From: Methanocorpusculum sp.
GTDB taxonomy: Archaea > Halobacteriota > Methanomicrobia > Methanomicrobiales > Methanocorpusculaceae
Assembly (NCBI GenBank): GCA_017399555.1
Contig: JAFQBW010000004.1
Span: 62,001 to 126,000 of the forward strand
Reading direction: 5' to 3'
DNA length: 64,000 nucleotides
Shown here: piece after piece, positions 41,704 to 50,865 of the stretch
Layout of the letters: each line of letters starts with the position of its first letter
Position numbering within the stretch: the first letter of the stretch is position 1
Notes under the pieces: generated by a model
What the model was told of the DNA's origin: nothing
The model's input: the letters and a program-made list of their open reading frames with translations, nothing else
The model's database searches: none
Made by a program: the position numbers and the translations under genes

Positions 41704-42414
41704 ATGGGACACAGAATTAGTACACAGGCTCGCGGAAAGGGCGGTTCAACCTACCGTGCACCGTCACACCAGTACAAAGCAGAACTGAAGCACTTCGGAT
41801 CTGCAACCAAGACTGTCCGTGCCATTGTCGCTGACATCGAACACGACCCGGCACGTCACACCCCGATTGCAGTCGTTTACATCGACGGCAAGAAGGAATA
41901 TGCACTCGTAACCGAGGGCGTTGGAATCGGCAAGGAGCTCGTCTGGGGTCCGGAAGCAACCGTTGAGAACGGAAACTCCCTCCCGCTTGCAGCAATTCCG
42001 ACCGGAGTTGCAGTCTGCAACATCGAGGCACGCCCGGGAGACGGCGGCAAGTTCGTCCGCGCAAGCGGTGTTCAGGCAGTCGTCATCGGAAAGTCCGATG
42101 GAAAGGTCGGCGTCAAGATGCCGTCCGGAAAGCCGAAATGGTTCAACGAGAACTGTCTCGCAACCGTTGGTCTCGTTGCCGGCGGAGGACGCGGCGAAAA
42201 GCCAATCCTCAAGGCAGGTAAGCAGTACCACAAGATGAAGAGCTCCGCAACCCGCTGGCCAAGAGTCCGTGGTGTTGCAATGAACGTTATCGACCACCCG
42301 TTCGGTGGTGGAGGACACCAGCACCCAGGTAAGCCGAAGACTGTTGCCCGCGGAACCTCTCCGGGTAAGAAGGTCGGACACGTTGCTGCACGCAGAACTG
42401 GATGCCGGAGGTGA
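41704..42414 (+). CDS. rpl2: 50S ribosomal protein L2 (uL2)
   Basis: Highly conserved protein required for subunit joining and peptidyl transfer. The 236-aa archaeal form starts GHRISTQARGKGGSTYRAPSHQYK and ends with the family's His-containing WPRVRGVAMNVIDHPFGGGGHQHPGKPKT segment, where the functionally important His lies. A GGTGA SD precedes the ATG. The gene is shorter than bacterial L2 in the usual archaeal way. S19 follows 6 bp later. Confidence 0.97.
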   Translation: MGHRISTQARGKGGSTYRAPSHQYKAELKHFGSATKTVRAIVADIEHDPARHTPIAVVYIDGKKEYALVTEGVGIGKELVWGPEATVENGNSLPLAAIPTGVAVCNIEARPGDGGKFVRASGVQAVVIGKSDGKVGVKMPSGKPKWFNENCLATVGLVAGGGRGEKPILKAGKQYHKMKSSATRWPRVRGVAMNVIDHPFGGGGHQHPGKPKTVARGTSPGKKVGHVAARRTGCRR

Positions 42415-42420
42415 AGTTAG

Positions 42421-42831
42421 ATGGCAAAGAAAACTACTAAGAGAATGCCGAAACGGCGTGAGGAGTACACCTACCACGGCTACAACCTCGAAGCACTCCA
42501 GGCAATGTCCATGGAAGAACTTCTTCCGCTCATGCCATCCGGTGCACGCAGAAAGGTCCTTCGCGGCTTTACCGCTGGCGAAGAGGACGTTCGCGCCAAG
42601 ATTGCAGCAGGTGACGGTGTAAGAACCCACATTCGTTCAATGATTATCCTTCCGGAAATGGTCGGCAAGAAAGTTGCTATCTACTCCGGTAAAGAGTTCG
42701 TTGAGGTTGAGATTCCGGTCGAGGGAATTTTCCACTACTTCGGAGAATTCGCACTGACCCGCAAGAAGGTTAGCCACGGAAGCGCCGGTGTCGGTGCAAC
42801 CCGGTCGAGCAAATACGTCCCGCTGAAGTGA
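42421..42831 (+). CDS. rps19: 30S ribosomal protein S19 (uS19)
   Basis: Small-subunit head protein that contacts the A-site tRNA region. The 136-aa archaeal/eukaryal form has the N-terminal extension and YTYHGYNLEALQAMSMEELLPLMPSGARRKVLRGF, followed by the core IRSMIILPEMVGKKVAIYSGKEFVEVEI and GEFALTRKKVSHGSAGVG. A near-perfect GGAGGTGA SD precedes it, the strongest in the operon. Its stop lies just before the L22 start. Confidence 0.97.
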   Translation: MAKKTTKRMPKRREEYTYHGYNLEALQAMSMEELLPLMPSGARRKVLRGFTAGEEDVRAKIAAGDGVRTHIRSMIILPEMVGKKVAIYSGKEFVEVEIPVEGIFHYFGEFALTRKKVSHGSAGVGATRSSKYVPLK

Positions 42832-42836
42832 TTGTC

Positions 42837-43310
42837 ATGGCAAGAACAGAATACAGCAACAAAACGACCGGCGACAACATCGCCCGCGCAAAGGCAAACG
42901 AACTTGGATGCTCTCCGAAACACGCTGTTGAGATTGCTTCCCTCATCCGCAACATGATGGCAGATGACGCAGTTGCATACCTCGAACAGGTTGTTGCATT
43001 AAAGCGTGCAGTCCCGTTCAAACGCTACAACAGAAACGTCGCTCACCAGAAGAGCTTAAACGGAAAGACCTTCGGCACTGCATCCGGAAGATACCCGGTC
43101 AAGGCAGCAGCAGAATACATCCGCTTAATCCGCTCCGCACAGAAGAACGCTGAATACGCAGGTCTCGCACCGGAAAAGATGGTCATCGTCCACGCCGCTG
43201 CAAACAAGGGACGCTGCATGAAGGCAATCTTCCCGCGTGCAATGGGAAGAGCAACTCCGAAACACAGAGACTCTGTAAACGTCGAGATTATCCTCCGCGA
43301 GGTGCAGTAA
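42837..43310 (+). CDS. rpl22: 50S ribosomal protein L22 (uL22)
   Basis: Binds all domains of 23S rRNA and lines the exit tunnel. The 157-aa protein begins [39 protein letters not shown] and ends with the tunnel-loop region followed by [21 protein letters not shown] at 42828 would overlap the S19 stop; the ATG at 42837 is preferred because the archaeal family starts with M-A-R and a GTGA element precedes it. S3 follows after 1 bp. Confidence 0.96.
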   Translation: MARTEYSNKTTGDNIARAKANELGCSPKHAVEIASLIRNMMADDAVAYLEQVVALKRAVPFKRYNRNVAHQKSLNGKTFGTASGRYPVKAAAEYIRLIRSAQKNAEYAGLAPEKMVIVHAAANKGRCMKAIFPRAMGRATPKHRDSVNVEIILREVQ

Positions 43311-43311
43311 G

Positions 43312-44004
43312 ATGACTATCGAGAAGAAATTTGTCGCAGACGGTGTTAGAAAAGTCCGTGTCGAGCAGTACTTAAACAAAGAGCTTAAGCGCGCAGGATA
43401 CGGAGGAATGGACATTGTCCGCACTCCAGTCGGAACTCAGGTCACCATCTTCGCAGAGAAGCCGGGTATCGTTATCGGTAAGGGCGGTAAACTGGTTCGC
43501 CAGCTCACCACCGACTTATCCAACGTCTACGGCATCGACGCACCGCAGGTCGAAGTCCAGCAGGTTGCAAACCCGAACCTCAACGCTCAGATCATGGCAG
43601 AACGCCTTGCAAACGCACTTGAGCGCGGATGGTACTTCAGAAAGGCAGGAACCTCTGTAATCCGCCGTGTCATGGACTCCGGAGCACTTGGATGCGAAGT
43701 CATCATTGCAGGTAAGCTCACCGGTGCACGTGCACGTGTTCAGAAGTTCGTCGAAGGCTACATCAAGCACTCCGGAGAACCGGCAGAGTCTGTCGTCGAG
43801 ACCGGATACGCAACCGCAGTCAAGAAGCTCGGTATCATTGGTGTTCAGGTTAAGATTGTCCCACCAGGAGCAGTCCTTCCGGACCACTTCGAGATTCGTG
43901 CAGATGCCAACCCAGCACCGGCACGTGTCGAGACTGATGTCTTCGATGACTTTGATGCAGAACTTGCAGCAGAACCGGACGTACCAGAACAGGAGGTCCA
44001 GTAA
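43312..44004 (+). CDS. rps3: 30S ribosomal protein S3 (uS3)
   Basis: Forms part of the mRNA entry channel. The 230-aa protein has an N-terminal KH domain with the loop [18 protein letters not shown] (GxxG) and the C-terminal S3 domain with [20 protein letters not shown]. The tail is acidic and Pro/Glu-rich (about 205-230), as in other archaeal S3 proteins. A GAGGTG SD lies within the end of L22. The last base of the stop codon is the first base of the L29 ATG. Confidence 0.97.
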   Translation: MTIEKKFVADGVRKVRVEQYLNKELKRAGYGGMDIVRTPVGTQVTIFAEKPGIVIGKGGKLVRQLTTDLSNVYGIDAPQVEVQQVANPNLNAQIMAERLANALERGWYFRKAGTSVIRRVMDSGALGCEVIIAGKLTGARARVQKFVEGYIKHSGEPAESVVETGYATAVKKLGIIGVQVKIVPPGAVLPDHFEIRADANPAPARVETDVFDDFDAELAAEPDVPEQEVQ

Positions 44005-44204
44005 TGGCAATCTTCAGAGCAAAAGAAATCGCCCAGTTTTCCGATGCTGAACTCGTCGAGAACGAGGAAAAACTCCAGCTTGAGTTAATTCAGCACTACG
44101 GAAAAGTCAGCGCCGGTGGTGCACCGGAAAACCCTGGAAAGATCCAGGAAGTTCGCAGAACTATCGCACGTATCAAGACTGAACAGACCAAACGTCAGGC
44201 ATAA
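44004..44204 (+). CDS. rpl29: 50S ribosomal protein L29 (uL29)
   Basis: A 66-aa two-helix protein at the polypeptide exit, near L23. The pattern FRAKEIAQFSDAELVENEEKLQLELIQHYGKVSAGG then IQEVRRTIARIKTEQ is standard. GGAGGT precedes the ATG, which overlaps the S3 stop by 1 bp. In many methanogens a Sui1/eIF1 gene follows; here rnp1 follows after only 8 bp. Confidence 0.95.
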   Translation: MAIFRAKEIAQFSDAELVENEEKLQLELIQHYGKVSAGGAPENPGKIQEVRRTIARIKTEQTKRQA

Positions 44205-44212
44205 AACTGTCT

Positions 44213-44485
44213 ATGATTACTCCACAGAACATCCTCCGGCATGAGCTAATCGGTCTCGAGGTGACTGTGGAGGAATCACCGAACACCTGCGAGGTAGGTA
44301 TGTCTGGAATCATCGTCGATGAGACCAGACATATGCTTCGTATACAAACCGGGCGAGGTATTAAGACCTTAGAGAAACAATATAAGTTACTCCGGGTGAC
44401 CCTCCCGGATAGTGTTCGAGTCAAAATAGACGGCAATGCTTTGTCTGTTTCTCCAACGCGGCGCGTTAGTATGCGCGTAAGATGA
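44213..44485 (+). CDS. rnp1: Ribonuclease P protein component 1 (Rpp29/Pop4)
   Basis: Protein subunit of archaeal RNase P, which trims tRNA 5' ends. The 90-aa beta-barrel protein has [35 protein letters not shown] and the later [23 protein letters not shown], matching the Sm-like Rpp29 core. Its place between L29 and S17 is conserved in archaea. No clear SD precedes it, so translation may depend on coupling. It overlaps the alternative S17 start. Confidence 0.92.
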   Translation: MITPQNILRHELIGLEVTVEESPNTCEVGMSGIIVDETRHMLRIQTGRGIKTLEKQYKLLRVTLPDSVRVKIDGNALSVSPTRRVSMRVR

Positions 44486-44493
44486 GGGTTATT

Positions 44494-44820
44494 ATGGCAA
44501 AAAATATCGGCTTAAATGTTGCAGTCCCAGAGAAAGACTGTGACGATGTAAATTGTCCGTTCCACGGCAGCTTATCGGTGCGCGGCCAGGTGATTACCGG
44601 TAAGGTCGTGAGCGAACGTATGCAGGGAACCGTTGTTGTTGAGCGGAACTTCCTTCACAAGGTCCAGAAGTACGACCGTTACGAGAAGAGAAGCACCAGA
44701 ATTCACGCACACATGGCTCCATGCCTCGACGCAAAAATTGGCGACGAGGTTAAAATTGCAGAGTGCAGACCACTGAACAAGACCACTTCCTACGTAGTCG
44801 TTGAGGTGAACAAGGCATGA
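44494..44820 (+). CDS. rps17: 30S ribosomal protein S17 (uS17)
   Basis: Primary 16S rRNA-binding protein. The 108-aa archaeal form contains [42 protein letters not shown] and ends [12 protein letters not shown]. An ATG at 44482 overlaps the rnp1 stop, but the ATG at 44494 is placed ideally behind a GAGG SD and starts M-A-K as in relatives, so it is chosen. The stop overlaps the L14 ATG by 4 bp. Confidence 0.95.
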   Translation: MAKNIGLNVAVPEKDCDDVNCPFHGSLSVRGQVITGKVVSERMQGTVVVERNFLHKVQKYDRYEKRSTRIHAHMAPCLDAKIGDEVKIAECRPLNKTTSYVVVEVNKA

Positions 44821-45215
44821 AGGGATTAACTTCCAAGATTCCGCGCGCACTTCAGACCGGTTCTAAGATGGTCTGTGCAGACAACACTGGTGCACGTGTT
44901 GTCCAGATTGTTTCCGTCTTCGGATACCACGGTGTCAAGAACCGTCAGCCGAAGATGGGTATCGGAGACCTCGCAACTGTTTCAGTTAAGAAGGGAACTC
45001 CGGACATGAAGAGAAAGCTTGTCAAAGCAGTTGTTGTTCGTCAGAAGAAAGAGTTCCGCCGTCCGAACGGACTTCGCGTCTCCTTCGAAGAGAACGCAAT
45101 GATTCTCTTAAACGACAATGGCGATCCGCGTGGAACTGACATCAAGGGTCCGGTTGCACGTGAAGTCGCAGAGCGTTTCCCGAAAGTAGGGTCCATGGCG
45201 ACCATTATTATCTAA
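44817..45215 (+). CDS. rpl14: 50S ribosomal protein L14 (uL14)
   Basis: Large-subunit protein forming bridge B8 with the small subunit. The 132-aa protein has [28 protein letters not shown], the ADNTGA element being nearly universal, and [24 protein letters not shown]. It overlaps S17 by 4 bp and precedes L24 by 11 bp. Length fits the archaeal family. Confidence 0.97.
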   Translation: MKGLTSKIPRALQTGSKMVCADNTGARVVQIVSVFGYHGVKNRQPKMGIGDLATVSVKKGTPDMKRKLVKAVVVRQKKEFRRPNGLRVSFEENAMILLNDNGDPRGTDIKGPVAREVAERFPKVGSMATIII

Positions 45216-45226
45216 GGTGATTAAAC

Positions 45227-45592
45227 ATGGCACGTATTTCAAGCATTCAGCCGAGAAAGCAGCGGAAGTACCGTTACAATGCCCCGATTCACGTTCGTGG
45301 AGCATTCTTACACTCTCCTCTCGCAGGCGATCTCCGTGAAAAGTATGGAAAGCGCAGCTTCCGTGTTGTCACCGGCGACACCGTTAAAGTTCTCCGCGGC
45401 GAGTTCGCAGGAACTGAAGGAGTCGTTGACAAAGTCGACGTTAAGAACACCAAAGTCCTCGTCCACGGCGTAACCGTTAAGAAAGCAAACGGCGAAGACG
45501 TTCCAAGACCGCTCGACCCGTCAAAGGTAATGATCACCAAGCTGAACACAAAAGACGCAAAGCGCATGGCACGTCTTGAGGTGAAGGCATGA
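45227..45592 (+). CDS. rpl24: 50S ribosomal protein L24 (uL24)
   Basis: Assembly-initiating protein of the large subunit. The 121-aa archaeal/eukaryal (L26-like) protein begins SIQPRKQRKYRYNAPIHVRGAFLHSPLAGDLREKYGKRSFRVV and has the KOW motif VVTGDTVKVLRGEFAGTEGVVDKV. A GGTGA SD precedes the ATG. The stop overlaps S4e by 4 bp. Confidence 0.97.
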   Translation: MARISSIQPRKQRKYRYNAPIHVRGAFLHSPLAGDLREKYGKRSFRVVTGDTVKVLRGEFAGTEGVVDKVDVKNTKVLVHGVTVKKANGEDVPRPLDPSKVMITKLNTKDAKRMARLEVKA

Positions 45593-46308
45593 CCAGAACA
45601 AAACGTATGGCAGCCCCTACTGAGTGGCAGCTCGCAAAGAAAGAAAAGAAGTATGTTGTAAGCACTGCAGCAGGTCCGCACAACGGTGCAGCACTCCCGA
45701 TTGGGGTCTGGCTCCGCGACCACATGCACCTTGCAGAGAACACCAAAGAAGCAAAGAAGATTCTGCACGACCGCCAGGTTGTCTTAAACGGCCACATTGT
45801 TACCGATGAACACATCGGAATCGACGTTTTCGACATCATCAGCTTCCCGAAGATCAACAAGCACTATCTTATCCTTGTTGACGCAAAGGGACGCCAGGTT
45901 GAGCACGAAATCACCGAGGAAGCAGCAAAAGTCAGACTCGTCAAGGTCGCAAACAAGACCACCATCCGTGGCGGCAAGACCCAGATTAACCTGACCTGCG
46001 GTGCAAACTTCATCGGCGACAACTCCTGCAAAGGAAAGGACACCCTCATCGTTGGCCTTACTGGAGAGGAGCGCTTTGCAGTTAAGGAACACTTCCCGTA
46101 TGCAGTTGGAAGCCTTGCAATCATCATCGGCGGACAGCACACCATGAAAGTCGGAAAGATCTCCAAGATTTACGTCCAGGCATCTTCCCTTCCAAACCGT
46201 GTTATCCTTGAGGATGCAGAAGGCAACCAGCTTGAGACCATTGAGGACTACATCTACGTTATCGGTACCGAGGAGTCCTACCTGAAGACCTGGGGTGTTG
46301 AAGCATGA
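45589..46308 (+). CDS. rps4e: 30S ribosomal protein S4e (eS4)
   Basis: Archaeal/eukaryal-specific small-subunit protein of 239 aa. Domains in order are an S4-like RNA-binding fold (LRDHMHLAENTKEAKKILHDRQVVLNGHIV) and a KOW-type C-terminus (FPYAVGSLAIIIGGQHTMKVGKI). Its position between L24 and L5 is the standard archaeal order. It overlaps both neighbours by 4 bp, indicating coupled translation. Confidence 0.97.
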   Translation: MTRTKRMAAPTEWQLAKKEKKYVVSTAAGPHNGAALPIGVWLRDHMHLAENTKEAKKILHDRQVVLNGHIVTDEHIGIDVFDIISFPKINKHYLILVDAKGRQVEHEITEEAAKVRLVKVANKTTIRGGKTQINLTCGANFIGDNSCKGKDTLIVGLTGEERFAVKEHFPYAVGSLAIIIGGQHTMKVGKISKIYVQASSLPNRVILEDAEGNQLETIEDYIYVIGTEESYLKTWGVEA

Positions 46309-46820
46309 CCGACATGCAGACTCCGTACGTCGCAAAAGTCATCGTCCACATGGGCGTTGGCGAAGCAGGTGAACGCCTTGTCAATGCTGAAAACATTATG
46401 GCAGACCTGACCAACGGCTCCAAGCCAATCCGCTCCTACGCTAAGAACACCCTTCCTGCATTTGGTGTCCGCCGCGGACAGCCAATCGGCTGTAAGGTTA
46501 CCCTCCGCGGTCAGAAGGCAATCGACTTCCTTACTGTTGCACTGAAGACCTACTCTATCGAGCACGTCCTTCACGCACGCCAGTTCGACGCAACCGGAAA
46601 CTTCGGTTTCGGTATCGAAGAACACACCGACTTCCCGGGACAGGCATACGATCCGAAGATTGGTATCTACGGAATGGATGTCATTGCAGTCATCGAGAAG
46701 AAAGGAACCAGAACCGCACGCAGAAAAATCCAGCAGAAGAAGCTCAACAGCAAACTTCATGTCACTCGTGAAGAGTCCATGAAGTTCGTTACCGAAACCT
46801 TCGGAATCGAGGTGGAGTAA
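46305..46820 (+). CDS. rpl5: 50S ribosomal protein L5 (uL5)
   Basis: Binds 5S rRNA and contacts P-site tRNA. The 171-aa protein has [58 protein letters not shown] and [20 protein letters not shown], both typical of archaeal L5 (eukaryal L11). It overlaps S4e by 4 bp; S14 starts 1 bp after the stop codon. Confidence 0.97.
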   Translation: MTDMQTPYVAKVIVHMGVGEAGERLVNAENIMADLTNGSKPIRSYAKNTLPAFGVRRGQPIGCKVTLRGQKAIDFLTVALKTYSIEHVLHARQFDATGNFGFGIEEHTDFPGQAYDPKIGIYGMDVIAVIEKKGTRTARRKIQQKKLNSKLHVTREESMKFVTETFGIEVE

Positions 46821-46821
46821 A

Positions 46822-46992
46822 ATGGCAGCAAAAGACAACGGCAAAGTCCAGCAGAAAAAGTATGGCCGTGGTGCAAACCAGTGTCAGCTTTGCGGACGTG
46901 AGCAGGGACTTGTGCGCAGATACAACATTTACCTCTGCCGTCAGTGCTTCCGCGAATGGGCACCCACCATGGGCTTTAAGAAGATGAACTAA
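46822..46992 (+). CDS. rps14: 30S ribosomal protein S14, zinc-binding type (uS14)
   Basis: A 56-aa small-subunit head protein, read directly from the sequence (ATG at 46822, TAA at 46990-46992). The two zinc pairs CQLC and CRQC are present, with [17 protein letters not shown] and [15 protein letters not shown] forming the usual archaeal/eukaryal S29-like layout. The ATG follows a GGTGGAG SD at the end of L5, 1 bp after that stop codon. S8 follows 16 bp later. Confidence 0.95.
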   Translation: MAAKDNGKVQQKKYGRGANQCQLCGREQGLVRRYNIYLCRQCFREWAPTMGFKKMN

Positions 46993-47008
46993 GAGGAGGA
47001 CAAGGACA

Positions 47009-47401
47009 ATGACACAACAGAATCCTATCGCAGACGCAATGAGCGCCATTAAGAATGCCGGTGACACCGGTAAGCTTAAAGTGACCGTTGAGCCGGCAAG
47101 CCGCCTCTTTGGTGACATGCTTAAGGTCATGCAGGAATACGGATACATCACCGGATTTGAAAAGATTGAAGACGGAAGAGGAGGCCAGTATGAGGTCGCA
47201 CTCTCCGGAGGAATCAACAAATGTGGTGTTATCACTCCGCGTTTCTCAGTGAAAGTCGAGGACCTTGAGTCCTGGGAAATCAGATACCTTCCGGGAAAGG
47301 GATTCGGAATTATCATTCTGACCACTTCCAAGGGAGTTATGTCCCACGAACAGGCACGTAAGCTCGGTATCGGAGGAGAGCTTTTAGCATACGTCTTCTA
47401 A
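47009..47401 (+). CDS. rps8: 30S ribosomal protein S8 (uS8)
   Basis: Central-domain 16S rRNA-binding protein, a translational repressor of its operon in bacteria. The 130-aa protein has QNPIADAMSAIKNAGDTGKLKVTVEPASRLFGDMLKVMQEYGYI and ends FGIIILTTSKGVMSHEQARKLGIGGELLAYVF, the strongly conserved S8 C-terminus. A GGAGG SD precedes the ATG by 10 nt. Autoregulation in archaea has not been shown by this sequence. Confidence 0.97.
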   Translation: MTQQNPIADAMSAIKNAGDTGKLKVTVEPASRLFGDMLKVMQEYGYITGFEKIEDGRGGQYEVALSGGINKCGVITPRFSVKVEDLESWEIRYLPGKGFGIIILTTSKGVMSHEQARKLGIGGELLAYVF

Positions 47402-47415
47402 GGAGTTGAAAAATA

Positions 47416-47940
47416 ATGTACGAAATTATTTTTGAAATTCCGGCAGGCGTAACCGTTGCACGCGAAGGCGACAACTTTGTCGTCAAGGGTGCAAAGGGTG
47501 AGCTCACCCGCAGAATGTACCACCCGGCAATTGCATTCGCAGTTGAAGATGGTGCAGTCACCATTTCCACTGAGTCTACCAGACGCAGTGTCCGTGCATT
47601 AATCGGAACCTACAACGCACTTCTCAAAGTCATGAGCAAGGGTGTAACCGAAGGTTACGAGTACCGCATGAAGGTTGTCTTCAACCACTTCCCGATTCAG
47701 GTTAAGGTTGCAGGCGACAAAGTTGAGATCGGTAACTTCCTTGGTGAGAAGCAGGCTCGTGTCGCAGCAATCGTACCGGGCGTAACTGTTAAAGTCCAGG
47801 GTGATGAACTCGTTCTTACTGGTATCAACCGTGAGACTGTCGGCAACACTGCCGCAAACATCGAACAGGCATGCAAAGTCAGAAACCGTGACCCGCGTGT
47901 CTTCCAGGATGGTATCTACATTACCAGCAGAGGTAACTAA
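47416..47940 (+). CDS. rpl6: 50S ribosomal protein L6 (uL6)
   Basis: Binds near the factor-binding region of the large subunit. The 174-aa protein consists of two similar alpha/beta repeats; visible parts are TVAREGDNFVVKGAKGELTRRMYHP, LIGTYNALLKVMSKGVTEGYEYRMKVVFNHFPIQVKV and the C-terminal KVRNRDPRVFQDGIYI, a family hallmark. GGAG precedes the ATG, 14 bp after S8. L32e follows after 2 bp. Confidence 0.97.
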   Translation: MYEIIFEIPAGVTVAREGDNFVVKGAKGELTRRMYHPAIAFAVEDGAVTISTESTRRSVRALIGTYNALLKVMSKGVTEGYEYRMKVVFNHFPIQVKVAGDKVEIGNFLGEKQARVAAIVPGVTVKVQGDELVLTGINRETVGNTAANIEQACKVRNRDPRVFQDGIYITSRGN

Positions 47941-47942
47941 AC

Positions 47943-48359
47943 ATGGCATCTGAAATTAAGAGACTTCTCCGCGCTCGTGCAGCAAAGAGAGCAACATTCA
48001 ACCGTCAGTGCCTGCACTCCAAAGTATGTCTTAAGGATACCTGGAGAAGACCGCGTGGACTTCACTCCAAGCAGCGCAAAGACTACCGTGCAAAGGGTGC
48101 ACACCCGGAGGCAGGATTCGGATCTCCGAAGGCAGTTCGCGGATTCCACCCAAGCGGATACCGCGAAGTCAGAGTCTTCACTGTCGCTGAACTTGAAGGA
48201 ATCGACGCAGCAACCACTGCTGTCCGTATCGGCGGCTCTGTCGGCGGTGCAAAGCGCGCTGTCATTCAGAACAAAGCAGCTGAACTCGGCATCAAAGTCC
48301 TGAACGCAAAAGAGGCAAAAGTTGCCGCTGTTGTTGAGGAGGTGCAGTCCAATGACTAA
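47943..48359 (+). CDS. rpl32e: 50S ribosomal protein L32e (eL32)
   Basis: Archaeal/eukaryal-specific large-subunit protein of 138 aa. The core WRRPRGLHSKQRKDYRAKGAHPEAGFGSPKAVRGFHPSGYREVRVFTVAEL is clear, where WRRP-type and GFGSPK-type elements define eL32. The very end of the gene runs into the L19e start region, overlapping it by 8 bp. Confidence 0.96.
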   Translation: MASEIKRLLRARAAKRATFNRQCLHSKVCLKDTWRRPRGLHSKQRKDYRAKGAHPEAGFGSPKAVRGFHPSGYREVRVFTVAELEGIDAATTAVRIGGSVGGAKRAVIQNKAAELGIKVLNAKEAKVAAVVEEVQSND

Positions 48360-48807
48360 CCTTTCCGCACAGCGCCGCATTGCAGCTCTCGTCTTAGGCT
48401 GTGGTGAGAACCGTGTCTGGATCAACCCGGAGAGAATTGCAGACGTTGAGAATGCAATGTCCCGAGAAGACATCCGCAACCTCATTGAAGAGGGTGCAAT
48501 CTCTACCCACCAGAAGAAAGGAATTTCCCGCGGACGTGTTCGCGCACGCATCGCAAAGCGCTCCTACGGTCACAAGAAGGGCCACGGACGCAGAAGCGGT
48601 TCCAAGGGTGCACGCACTCCGTCCAAGGAAGCATGGATTAAGAAGATCCGCGCACAGCGCAAAGAGCTCCGTGCTCAGCGCGAGGCAGGAACTATTACTC
48701 CGACCGAATACCGCAGACTTTACCGCCGCGCAGCCGGTGGTCAGTTCCGTAACGTCGCTCACCTGAAGACTCAGATTGAGCTTGTTACTGCCAAGAGGGA
48801 GAACTAA
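48352..48807 (+). CDS. rpl19e: 50S ribosomal protein L19e (eL19)
   Basis: Archaeal/eukaryal-specific protein that bridges to the small subunit. The 151-aa protein has LSAQRRIAALVLGCGENRVWINPERIADVENAMSREDIRNLIEEGAI then a long basic helix including GHKKGHGRRSGSKGARTPSKEAWIKKIRAQRKEL. The frame extends to 48322, but the ATG at 48352 sits behind GAGGAGGTG and begins the known domain. It overlaps L32e by 8 bp. Confidence 0.96.
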   Translation: MTNLSAQRRIAALVLGCGENRVWINPERIADVENAMSREDIRNLIEEGAISTHQKKGISRGRVRARIAKRSYGHKKGHGRRSGSKGARTPSKEAWIKKIRAQRKELRAQREAGTITPTEYRRLYRRAAGGQFRNVAHLKTQIELVTAKREN

Positions 48808-48809
48808 AC

Positions 48810-49334
48810 ATGGCAACTAATGGAAGATATTTCGTTCAGTTCAGAAGACGCCGCGAAGGCAGAACTGATTACTACCAGCGCCAGCGTTTAATTGTCTCTG
48901 GCAGAAACCGTATGGTCATCAGAAAGACCAACCGCCACATCATCATTCAGCTTGTTGCTGCAGCGATGGAGGGCGACTACACCTTAGTCCACGTAAACAG
49001 CAAAGAGTTACTGGACTTTGGATACAAGGGATACCTTGGAAACACCCCGGCAGCATACTTAACCGGTATGCTCTTCGCAGTCCGCGCCCAGAAGGCAGGA
49101 TACGAAGGCGGAATCGCTGACATCGGTCTCCAGGTTGCATCCGCAGGTGCACGTGTCTTTGCAGCAGTCAAAGGCGCAGTCGAAGCAGGCTTCGACGTCC
49201 CGTGCGGAGAGAGCATCCTTCCGGATGACGACCGTTGCAACGGAACCGTAATTGCAGAATACGACGAGCGCTACGCAGACCTCGCAGAAAACGTTGAGGC
49301 TGTTAAGAACGCAATCATGAAGGAGCTGGAGTAA
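48810..49334 (+). CDS. rpl18: 50S ribosomal protein L18 (uL18)
   Basis: 5S rRNA-binding protein. The 174-aa archaeal form begins [46 protein letters not shown] and continues with [31 protein letters not shown], standard for archaeal L18/eukaryal L5. GGGAG precedes the ATG. The S5 ATG comes 1 bp after the stop codon. Confidence 0.96.
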   Translation: MATNGRYFVQFRRRREGRTDYYQRQRLIVSGRNRMVIRKTNRHIIIQLVAAAMEGDYTLVHVNSKELLDFGYKGYLGNTPAAYLTGMLFAVRAQKAGYEGGIADIGLQVASAGARVFAAVKGAVEAGFDVPCGESILPDDDRCNGTVIAEYDERYADLAENVEAVKNAIMKELE

Positions 49335-49335
49335 T

Positions 49336-49953
49336 ATGGCTTACGAGCAGGAAGAATGGGTCCCAATCACCGGTCTTGGCAAGAAAGTCATGGCAGGCGA
49401 GTTTGCAAACTTCGATGAAGTCCTTGCAAGCGGCTACCCAATCAAAGAGGAAGGTATTGTTGACGCAATGCTTCCGGATCTTGTTGACGAAGTCCTCTGC
49501 ATTGACATGATGCAGCGCATGACTGACTCCGGACGCCGTATTAAGTTCAGAGCTGTCGTCGTTATCGGCAACAAGGATGGTTACATCGGTTTCGGCCAGG
49601 GCAAGGATGTCCAGGTTGGAACTGCAATCAAGAAGGCAATCACCGCTGCAAAGCTGTCCATTGTCAAGGTTCGCCGTGGATGCGGATCCTGGGAATGCGG
49701 CTGCGGTCAGAAGCACTCTGTCCCGATGGAAGTTACTGGTAAAGCAGGCTCCGTCACTGTCACCTTAAAGCCGGCCCCGAAGGGAATCGGACTTGTTACT
49801 GGTGACGTCGGAAAGAAGGTACTGACTCTCGCCGGTATCCACGATGTGTGGGTAGACACCAGCGGTCAGACCAGAACCACCTTAAACTACGCAAAGGCAA
49901 CTTTCAACGCACTGCGTGAAACTAACCTTATCCGCATCGGAGGTCGTCAGTAA
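49336..49953 (+). CDS. rps5: 30S ribosomal protein S5 (uS5)
   Basis: Helps form the mRNA entry tunnel and affects decoding accuracy. The 205-aa archaeal/eukaryal form has a double-stranded-RNA-binding-like N-terminal domain ([35 protein letters not shown]) and the C-terminal domain [32 protein letters not shown]-like GGAG lies upstream. Its stop overlaps the L30 ATG by 1 bp. Confidence 0.97.
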   Translation: MAYEQEEWVPITGLGKKVMAGEFANFDEVLASGYPIKEEGIVDAMLPDLVDEVLCIDMMQRMTDSGRRIKFRAVVVIGNKDGYIGFGQGKDVQVGTAIKKAITAAKLSIVKVRRGCGSWECGCGQKHSVPMEVTGKAGSVTVTLKPAPKGIGLVTGDVGKKVLTLAGIHDVWVDTSGQTRTTLNYAKATFNALRETNLIRIGGRQ

Positions 49954-50414
49954 TGTACGCATTAGTTCAGGTTAGAGGTATTGTCAACACCCGCCGTGAA
50001 ATCAAGGAGACTTTAAAGATGCTCCGTCTTCACCACATCAACCACTGTGTTCTTGTCCCGGAGACCCCTGAGTACCTCGGTATGGTCAGAAAGGTTAAGG
50101 ACTACGTTGCATTCGGTGAAATCAACGCAGAGACTCTTGCAACCATCCTTGCAACCCGCGGAAGACTTACCGGCAACAAGCCGCTCACTGATGAGTACGT
50201 GAAATCTGTAACCAAATACGCTGACATTGCAGAGCTTGCAGCAGCAATCGTCAACGGCGAAATCCGCATGAAGGACGTTCCGGAACTCAAGCCGGTTCTC
50301 CGTATGCACCCGCCGCGTAAGGGATACAAGACCACCAAGCGCACCTACAACCAGGGCGGAGCTCTCGGTTACTACGGTGCAGAGATCAACGATCTCCTTA
50401 TCAAGATGAGGTAA
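49953..50414 (+). CDS. rpl30: 50S ribosomal protein L30 (uL30)
   Basis: A 153-aa archaeal/eukaryal (L7-like) L30. The ferredoxin-like core YALVQVRGIVNTRREIKETLKMLRLHHINHCVLV is clear, followed by the archaeal C-terminal extension containing PELKPVLRMHPPRKGYKTTKRTYNQGGALGYYG. A GGAGGT SD precedes the ATG, which shares one base with the S5 stop codon. Confidence 0.96.
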   Translation: MYALVQVRGIVNTRREIKETLKMLRLHHINHCVLVPETPEYLGMVRKVKDYVAFGEINAETLATILATRGRLTGNKPLTDEYVKSVTKYADIAELAAAIVNGEIRMKDVPELKPVLRMHPPRKGYKTTKRTYNQGGALGYYGAEINDLLIKMR

Positions 50415-50419
50415 ATAAC

Positions 50420-50845
50420 ATGCCAGTAAACAAGCGTTCAAAGTACAGAGGTTCCCGCACCTGTGGTGGAGGAACCCACAAGAACCGCCGTGGTGCAGGT
50501 AACCGTGGAGGTCGTGGAGCAGCCGGATGGCGTGACCACAACTTTACCCGCTTCTATCTTCTTGGCAAGACCGAAGGAAAGCACGGCTTCGTCTGCAAGA
50601 CTTCCTATTCCTGGGAAGTTATGGACATCGGAGACATCGACCAGATGGTCCCCGAGCTTGTTGCACGCGGAATTGCAGTTCAGGAAGGAGATGTAATCAC
50701 TCTTGATGCTGCACAGATTGGTGTCGAGAAAGTCTTAGGCGGAGGCCAGGTTAACCACAAACTTGCCATCACCGCAGAAGCATTCTCTGCCAGCGCAGTT
50801 GCAAAAATCGAGGAGAAAGGCGGAAACGCCATCTCCTCCGAATAA
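50420..50845 (+). CDS. rpl15: 50S ribosomal protein L15 (uL15)
   Basis: Late-assembly protein contacting many rRNA helices. The 141-aa protein has the Gly/Arg-rich N-terminal extension RGSRTCGGGTHKNRRGAGNRGGRGAAG, which threads into rRNA, and a C-terminal globular domain with VLGGGQVNHKLAITAEAFSASAV. GATGAGG serves as the SD. It is the last ribosomal protein gene here; secY follows after 20 bp. Confidence 0.97.
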   Translation: MPVNKRSKYRGSRTCGGGTHKNRRGAGNRGGRGAAGWRDHNFTRFYLLGKTEGKHGFVCKTSYSWEVMDIGDIDQMVPELVARGIAVQEGDVITLDAAQIGVEKVLGGGQVNHKLAITAEAFSASAVAKIEEKGGNAISSE

Positions 50846-50865
50846 ATTTTCGGAGTTACTAACTC

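Noticed and set aside
48322-48351. Upstream start for L19e
   Set aside because: The strong GAGGAGGTG SD points to the ATG at 48352, and the extra residues are not part of the family.
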